Source: Pseudomonadota bacterium
GTDB lineage: Bacteria > Pseudomonadota > Alphaproteobacteria > Acetobacterales > Acetobacteraceae
DNA: 11,034 nt
Direction: 5' to 3'
Assembly (NCBI GenBank): GCA_021808185.1
Contig: JAKBCB010000079.1
Coordinates: 1 to 11,034, forward strand
Shown one piece after another: positions 6,440 through 11,034 of this stretch. Numbering within the stretch: position 1 is the stretch's first letter; every line of letters begins with the position of its first letter. The notes below the pieces were generated by a model, which was given only the letters and a program-made list of their open reading frames with translations, searched no databases and had not been told where the DNA came from. The position numbers and the translations under genes were made by a program.

Positions 6440-7583
6440 GGCGCCCGCGCTGCCCGGCGCATCCACGGCGGGGCGCTGGCGCGACGCCGCGGAGCGATGG
6501 CGCGACAGGCTGCTCGCCAGCCCCGCGTTCCGCCGCTGGGCGGCGGCGTTTCCGCTGACCCGCCCGATCGCGCGTCGGCGGGCGGGCGCGTTGTTCGATC
6601 TGGTCGCGGGCTTCGTCTATTCGCAAGTGCTACTGGCCGGCGTGCGGCTGAACCTGTTCGACCTGCTCGCGCAAGGGCCGCTGACGGAGGCCGACCTCGC
6701 CACCCGGCTGCGCCTGCCGCCGGAGGGCGCCGCGCGGTTGCTGGGCGCATCCGTCGCGCTGCGGCTGCTGGCGCGGCGGTCCGGCGGGCGGATCGGGCTG
6801 GGGCCGCTCGGCGCCGCGCTGGTGGACAACGCGGCGATCACCGAAATGGTACTGCATCACGGCATGCTGTACGCGGATCTCGCCGACCCGGTGGCGCTGC
6901 TGCGCGGGGAGCGGCCGGGCGGGGCGCTGGCGCAGTACTGGCCCTATGCCGGGACCGATTATCCGGCCTGCCTGACAGCGGACCAGGTCACCCCCTACAC
7001 GCGGCTGATGGCCGCTTCGCAGCCGCTGGTGGCGGACGAGATTCTCGATGCTTACGACCTGCGGCGGCATCGCCACCTGCTCGACATCGGCGGTGGTGAC
7101 GGCAGTTTTCTGTGTGCCGCCGCCGCCCGAGCGCCCACGCTGCAAGCGACGCTGTTCGACCTGCCGGCGGTGGCGGCGCGCGGCGAGGCCCGATTCGCGG
7201 CGGCGGGCCTGGGCGGGCGGGCGCGCGCCGTCGGCGGCGATTTCCGCCGCGACCCGCTGCCGCGCGCTGCCGACATCGCATCGCTGGTACGAGTGATCCA
7301 CGATCACGATGATGCGACGGTAGCGGGCATTTTGCGCGCCGCGCGCACGGCCCTGCCCGTGGGCGGCACGTTGCTGCTGGCCGAGCCAATGGCCGGCACC
7401 AGCGGTGCCGAAGCAATGGGCGATGCCTATTTCGGCCTGTACCTGCTGGCGATGGGCCGTGGCCGGGCACGCACGCCGGCGGTGCTGACTGGCTTTCTGC
7501 ACACGGCAGGGTTCGCCCGCGTCCGGCCGGTGCCGACCCACACACCGCTGCTGACGGGATTGCTGGTTGCCACGGTTGATTGA
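6420..7583 (+). CDS. crtF: Hydroxyneurosporene O-methyltransferase (TTG start)
   Basis: CrtF is an S-adenosylmethionine-dependent methyltransferase that methylates the 1-hydroxyl group placed by CrtC. The 387-residue protein has the family N-terminus (WRDRLLASPAFRRWAAAFPL, then TRPIARRRAGALFDLVAGF). A winged-helix dimerisation region follows (about residues 65-140), then the SAM-binding motif LLDIGGGDGSF (220-230) and a conserved HDHDD (294-298) near the active site. The only in-frame start that keeps the conserved N-terminus is TTG 6420, which overlaps the last 20 nt of crtE. AAGGAG (6413-6418) is only 1 nt away, so initiation probably depends on coupling to crtE translation or uses another codon nearby. 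The next TTG, near 6590, would remove conserved residues. Confidence 0.9.
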   Translation: MRATPPEAPALPGASTAGRWRDAAERWRDRLLASPAFRRWAAAFPLTRPIARRRAGALFDLVAGFVYSQVLLAGVRLNLFDLLAQGPLTEADLATRLRLPPEGAARLLGASVALRLLARRSGGRIGLGPLGAALVDNAAITEMVLHHGMLYADLADPVALLRGERPGGALAQYWPYAGTDYPACLTADQVTPYTRLMAASQPLVADEILDAYDLRRHRHLLDIGGGDGSFLCAAAARAPTLQATLFDLPAVAARGEARFAAAGLGGRARAVGGDFRRDPLPRAADIASLVRVIHDHDDATVAGILRAARTALPVGGTLLLAEPMAGTSGAEAMGDAYFGLYLLAMGRGRARTPAVLTGFLHTAGFARVRPVPTHTPLLTGLLVATVD

Positions 7584-7592
7584 CAGTCCGCG

Positions 7593-7636
7593 TGTAACTT
7601 TGCATTGACACGCCGCAATGTCAGGGTAGGCTGACG
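7593..7636. promoter_or_regulatory. Tandem PpsR/CrtJ-type operator of bchC
   Basis: A perfect TGT-N12-ACA palindrome (7593-7610, TGTAACTTTGCATTGACA) and a one-mismatch copy (7619-7636, TGTCAGGGTAGGCTGACG) are exactly 8 bp apart. This matches the layout described for the CrtJ-repressed bchC promoter of Rhodobacter capsulatus, with one palindrome over the -35 and one over the -10. It would govern the bchC-bchX-bchY superoperon start. Confidence 0.78.
7605..7632 (+). promoter_or_regulatory. Probable sigma-70-type promoter for bchCXY
   Basis: A perfect -35 hexamer TTGACA (7605-7610) is followed after 16 bp by TAGGCT (7627-7632), a weak -10 match. The two hexamers sit inside the left and right PpsR-type palindromes, so repressor binding would cover the promoter. 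The implied start is near 7639, leaving a leader of about 50 nt before bchC. Confidence 0.55.
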
Positions 7637-7689
7637 GTCGCGGTGCTAAAGCGTCCAGCCGACGCGCCGCGAGGGGAAGGAAACCCGGC

Positions 7690-8625
7690 ATGGACACAAT
7701 GGCCGTCGTGCTGAAGGAACCGGAGCACGTGTCGCTGCGGCGCCTGCCTCTCTCCCCGCCCGGCGCGGCGGACGTCGTGGTCGATATTGCCTTCAGCGGC
7801 ATCAGCACCGGCACCGAGCGCCTGCTGTGGAGCGGCAAGATGCCGCCCTTCCCCGGCATGGGCTATCCGCTGGTTCCAGGGTACGAGTCGGTCGGCCGTG
7901 TCACGCAGGCAGGCCCAGTTTCGGGCGTGCGCGAGGGCGCGCAGGTGTTCGTGCCCGGGGCACGCTGCTTCGGCGATGTGCGCGGCCTGTTCGGCGGCGC
8001 CGCCGCGCGGCTTGTGGTGGCGGGCAGCCGGGTGCTGCCGATCGGCGATGGGCTGGGCGAGCGCGGCGTGCTGCTGGCGCTGGCCGCAACCGCGCGCCAC
8101 GCCATTGCCGGTGGCGCGAAGCCGGACCTGATCGTCGGCCACGGCGTGCTTGGCCGCCTGCTGGCGCGGCTTGCGGTACTGGATGGCGGCGAGCCGCCGG
8201 TGGTGTGGGAGCGCAACGCCGACCGCGCGCCAGGTGCCACCGGCTACACCGTGATCGACCCCACGCAGGACACGCGACGCGATTACCGCGCGATCTACGA
8301 TGTCAGCGGCGACGCCGGGCTGCTCGACACGCTGGTCGGCCGGCTGGCACCGGGCGGGGAGATCGTGCTGGCGGGATTCTATAGCGAACGCCTCAGCTTT
8401 TCCTTCCCCCCCGCCTTCATGCGGGAAGCGCGAATGCGCATCGCCGCGCAGTGGCAGGATGCCGATCTGGTGACGGTGCGCGATCTGGCGCAGGGCGGGC
8501 AGCTCTCGCTCGATGGGCTGATCACGCATCGGCAGGACGCGATGCTGGCGCCAGATGCCTATCGCACCGCGTTCAGCGATCCGACGTGCCTGAAGATGAT
8601 TCTCGATTGGAGGATTTGCGCATGA
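7690..8625 (+). CDS. bchC: 3-hydroxyethyl bacteriochlorophyllide a dehydrogenase
   Basis: BchC oxidises the C3 1-hydroxyethyl group to the 3-acetyl group of bacteriochlorophyllide a, using NAD. The 311-residue protein is a zinc-poor member of the medium-chain dehydrogenase/reductase fold. It has a GroES-like N-terminal part (SGISTGTERLLWSG, then YPLVPGYESVGRV at 59-71) and a Rossmann nucleotide site GHGVLG (150-155). The C-terminus is typical for BchC (residues 302-311, KMILDWRICA). ATG 7690 has the purine-rich ribosome site GGGGAAGG (7673-7680) upstream; an in-frame ATG at 7699 is a possible alternative. Its stop overlaps the bchX start as ATGA (8622-8625), so translation of the two is coupled. 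It is the first gene behind the bchC operator and promoter. Confidence 0.95.
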   Translation: MDTMAVVLKEPEHVSLRRLPLSPPGAADVVVDIAFSGISTGTERLLWSGKMPPFPGMGYPLVPGYESVGRVTQAGPVSGVREGAQVFVPGARCFGDVRGLFGGAAARLVVAGSRVLPIGDGLGERGVLLALAATARHAIAGGAKPDLIVGHGVLGRLLARLAVLDGGEPPVVWERNADRAPGATGYTVIDPTQDTRRDYRAIYDVSGDAGLLDTLVGRLAPGGEIVLAGFYSERLSFSFPPAFMREARMRIAAQWQDADLVTVRDLAQGGQLSLDGLITHRQDAMLAPDAYRTAFSDPTCLKMILDWRICA

Positions 8626-9641
8626 CGGTCCAGCTTCGCACCCCGGCGCCGAATGGCGCGCAAGCAAGCCTTGCCGCGGCGCTGCGCAGCGAAGCAGCCC
8701 AGGAGCCGGACCCGGTGCAAACCGGCCCGGTGAAAAAGGAAACGCAGATCATCGCGATCTACGGCAAAGGCGGCATCGGCAAAAGCTTCACGCTGGCCAA
8801 CCTCAGCTACATGATGGCGCAACAGGGCAAGCGCGTGCTGCTGATTGGCTGCGACCCGAAAAGCGATACCACGTCGCTGCTGTTCGGCGGCCGGTCCTGC
8901 CCGACGATTATCGAGACTTCATCGAAGAAGAAGGCCGCTGGCGAGCAGGTGAAGATCGGCGATGTCTGCTTCAAGCGCGATGGCGTGTTCGCGATGGAGC
9001 TGGGCGGGCCGGAGGTCGGGCGCGGCTGCGGCGGACGCGGCATCATCCACGGGTTCGAACTGCTGGAAAAGCTCGGCTTCCATGAATGGGGCTTCGACTA
9101 CGTGCTGCTGGATTTCCTCGGCGATGTGGTGTGCGGCGGCTTCGGGCTGCCGATCGCGCGTGACATGTGCCAGAAAGTCATCGTCGTCGGCTCCAACGAT
9201 CTGCAATCGCTGTACGTGGCGAATAACGTCTGCTCGGCGGTGGATTACTTCCGCAAGCTCGGCGGCAATGTAGGTGTCGCCGGAATGGTCATCAACAAGG
9301 ACGACGGCACCGGCGAGGCGCACGCCTTCGCGGCGGCTGTCGGCATCCCTGTGCTGTCGGCCATTCCGGCGCATGAGGACATCCGGCGCAAGAGTGCCAA
9401 TTACGAGATTATCGGCCGGCCGGGCGGACAATGGGCGACGGTGTTCGAGACGCTGGCGCGGCAGGTGGCCGAGGCACCGCCGATCCGGCCCGCGCCGCTG
9501 ACGCATGACGCGCTGCTCGGCCTGTTCAAGGGCGATGCCGTCGGGCGCAATGTCGTACTCGATCCGGCAACGACAGAGGATATGTGTGCGGCGACGGTAC
9601 TGAGCCGCCCGTCGCTCGAAGTCCAGTACGAGGGCGTCTGA
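8622..9641 (+). CDS. bchX: Chlorophyllide a oxidoreductase, iron-protein subunit
   Basis: BchX is the ATP-dependent electron donor of chlorophyllide a oxidoreductase (COR), a nitrogenase-like complex with BchY and BchZ that reduces ring B. The 339-residue protein is NifH-like. It has the P-loop YGKGGIGKS (47-55), IGCDPKSDTTSLL (75-87), and the [4Fe-4S] ligands Cys136 (GRGCGGRGI) and Cys171 (DVVCGGFGLP), which bridge the homodimer. The sequence around the ligands separates it from BchL. About 38 residues precede the core; this flexible leader is common in BchX. ATG 8622 has GGAGG (8609-8613) 8 nt upstream and overlaps the bchC stop as ATGA. One base separates its stop from the bchY start. Confidence 0.96.
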   Translation: MTVQLRTPAPNGAQASLAAALRSEAAQEPDPVQTGPVKKETQIIAIYGKGGIGKSFTLANLSYMMAQQGKRVLLIGCDPKSDTTSLLFGGRSCPTIIETSSKKKAAGEQVKIGDVCFKRDGVFAMELGGPEVGRGCGGRGIIHGFELLEKLGFHEWGFDYVLLDFLGDVVCGGFGLPIARDMCQKVIVVGSNDLQSLYVANNVCSAVDYFRKLGGNVGVAGMVINKDDGTGEAHAFAAAVGIPVLSAIPAHEDIRRKSANYEIIGRPGGQWATVFETLARQVAEAPPIRPAPLTHDALLGLFKGDAVGRNVVLDPATTEDMCAATVLSRPSLEVQYEGV

Positions 9642-9642
9642 C

Positions 9643-11034
9643 ATGGATGGCGGTGCGGGCACCGGCTCAGGCTGTCATGGTGGGCGGGAAACGATGCAGG
9701 CGGCCGCGCGCGCGGCGGGAAAGAGCGAGTCGCTGGATCGCCTGCTGGCCGATTACCCGCGCGGGCCGCATGACCAGCCACAATCGATGTGCCCCGCCTT
9801 CGGCTCCCTGCGCGTCGGGCTGCGGATGCGGCGGACGGCAACCATCCTGTGTGGGTCTGCCTGCTGTGTGTATGGCCTGACCTTCACCTCACATTTCTAC
9901 GGCGCGCGGCGCACTGTGGGGTACGTGCCGTTCAATTCGGAAACGCTGGTCAAGGGCCAGTTGTTCGAGGACATCCGCAACGCCGTCTATGAGACCGCGA
10001 AGCCGGAGCTTTACGACGCGGTTGTGGTGATCAATCTGTGCGTGCCCACCGCCTCCGGCGTGCCGCTCGACCGGCTGCCGCGCCAGATCGACGGCGTGCG
10101 CATCATCGGCATCGACGTGCCCGGCTTCGGTGTGCCGACGCATGCGGAAGCGAAGGACGTGCTGGCGGGCGCGATGCTGCGTTATGCCAGGCTGGAGGCC
10201 GAGGCGGGCCCGGTGGCGCGCCCGCGCGCCGCGCTGCCGGCGGAGCCGACCGTGACGCTGCTCGGCGAATTGTTTCCCGCCGATCCGGTCGGCATCTCCG
10301 CCCTGCTGAAGCCGATGGGGCTGGCCCTGGGCGCGCAGGTGCCGACGCGTGAGTGGCGCGATCTGTATGGCGCGCTCGATTGCGCGGTCGCCGGCGTGGT
10401 GCACCCGTTCTACACCGCCTCGGTGCGGGAGTTCGTCGCCGCCGGGCGGAAGGTCGTCGGCTCCGGCCCGGTCGGTGTCGATGGCACCGCCGCATGGCTG
10501 GATGCGATCGGCAAGGCCGCTGGTGTGGACAGCGACAAGATCGACGCTGCCAAGGCACGCGCGCTGCCGGCGATCCGGGGTGCGCTGGCGGCAAGCCCGA
10601 TCGCCGCGCGCATCACCGTCTCGGGCTACGAAGGTTCCGAATTGCTTGTGGCGCGCTTGCTGATCGAGGCAGGTGCCGAGGTGCCCTATGTCGGCACCGC
10701 GTGCCCGCACACGGAATGGAGCGAGGCGGATCGCCAATGGCTCGTGGCACGCGGCACGCATGTGCAGTACCGCGCCTCGCTGGAGCAGGATGTCGCCGCA
10801 ATGCTGGAGGTGCGGCCCGATCTCGCGGTCGGTACCACGCCGCTGGTGCAGAAGGCCAAGGAGCTTGGCATCCCGGCGCTGTATTTCACCAACATGGTTT
10901 CGGCGCGACCATTGTTCGGCCAGGCCGGCGCGGGCGCGCTCGCCGGCATCGTGGCGGCGCAGACGCGCGGGCGGGAACGCTTCGGCCGCATGGTCTCGTT
11001 CTTCGCCGGCGTCGGCCAGGGCGACAACACCGGA
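9643..11034 (+). CDS. bchY: Chlorophyllide a oxidoreductase subunit BchY (3' end off the window)
   Basis: BchY is a NifD-like catalytic subunit of COR and helps hold the complex's [4Fe-4S] cluster. There are 464 codons to the right edge with no stop, and the family is about 490-500 residues, so nearly all of it is present. The start ATG 9643 lies 1 nt after the bchX stop, with GAGGG (9630-9634) upstream. The N-terminus carries GCHGGRETM (10-18), MCPAFGSLRVGLRMRRTATI (49-68) and CGSACCVYGLTFTSHFYGAR (70-89). INLCVPTASGVPL (130-142) and DVPGFGVPTHAEAKDVLAGA follow. Cys50, Cys75 and Cys133 have spacings of 25 and 58, matching the cluster cysteines I recall for Roseobacter denitrificans BchY (62, 87, 145). 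The visible end, GQGDNTG, is in the late conserved region. bchZ should follow. Confidence 0.96.
   Translation, partial: MDGGAGTGSGCHGGRETMQAAARAAGKSESLDRLLADYPRGPHDQPQSMCPAFGSLRVGLRMRRTATILCGSACCVYGLTFTSHFYGARRTVGYVPFNSETLVKGQLFEDIRNAVYETAKPELYDAVVVINLCVPTASGVPLDRLPRQIDGVRIIGIDVPGFGVPTHAEAKDVLAGAMLRYARLEAEAGPVARPRAALPAEPTVTLLGELFPADPVGISALLKPMGLALGAQVPTREWRDLYGALDCAVAGVVHPFYTASVREFVAAGRKVVGSGPVGVDGTAAWLDAIGKAAGVDSDKIDAAKARALPAIRGALAASPIAARITVSGYEGSELLVARLLIEAGAEVPYVGTACPHTEWSEADRQWLVARGTHVQYRASLEQDVAAMLEVRPDLAVGTTPLVQKAKELGIPALYFTNMVSARPLFGQAGAGALAGIVAAQTRGRERFGRMVSFFAGVGQGDNTG

Noticed and set aside
7584..7689. Possible terminator for crtF in the crtF-bchC gap
   Set aside because: No stem-loop with a T-run is visible. 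The inverted repeats present are explained by the PpsR-type palindromes, and read-through from crtEF into bchCXY (superoperon) is common in purple bacteria.

Overview
This window is a piece of a photosynthesis gene cluster from an anoxygenic, bacteriochlorophyll a-type purple bacterium. The DNA is very GC-rich, and third codon positions are strongly G/C. Together with the proteobacterial gene set (bchE, bchJ, crtBCDEF, bchCXY) this suggests an alphaproteobacterium. A phototrophic Acetobacteraceae-like lineage is my best guess, but that is an inference from general style and not from a marker gene.

Layout. (1) Positions 2-586 hold the 3' end of crtB (phytoene synthase), which enters from the left edge. 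(2) An 80-bp gap carries a stacked control region: an FNR/FixK-type box and a tandem pair of PpsR/CrtJ-type palindromes. It leads into a plus-strand group made of bchE (oxygen-independent cyclase), bchJ (V4R protein) and an uncatalogued 40-residue single-span membrane protein. (3) Positions 3081-5473 hold the minus-strand pair crtD-crtC, which converges on the small gene with only 2 bp between the stop codons. (4) The 96-bp divergent region between crtD and crtE carries a second tandem PpsR-type pair. (5) crtE and crtF follow on the plus strand and overlap. (6) A 106-bp gap carries a third tandem PpsR-type pair and a recognisable -35/-10 promoter. It leads into bchC-bchX-bchY, with bchY running off the right edge; bchZ and then puf genes would be the usual continuation.

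How the genes work together. CrtE makes geranylgeranyl diphosphate, used for carotenoids and for the bacteriochlorophyll tail. CrtB condenses it to phytoene. CrtC, CrtD and CrtF hydrate, desaturate and O-methylate the acyclic chain ends, which points to methoxylated carotenoids of the spheroidene or spirilloxanthin type. BchE closes ring E with a B12-dependent radical-SAM mechanism. BchX with BchY (and BchZ off the window) reduces ring B, and BchC oxidises the 3-hydroxyethyl group. All three intergenic control regions repeat one design, two TGT-N12-ACA palindromes 7-8 bp apart with one perfect and one imperfect. That implies a shared aerobic/light repressor, with an extra anaerobic activator box at bchE.

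Most unusual points: crtC has no ATG, GTG or TTG in frame near its conserved N-terminus, which is encoded inside the end of crtD; the 40-residue membrane protein; and the overlap of an FNR-type box with a PpsR site at bchE. I found no mobile elements, RNA genes, CRISPR arrays or integration signs. Everything except the small protein belongs to known pathways.
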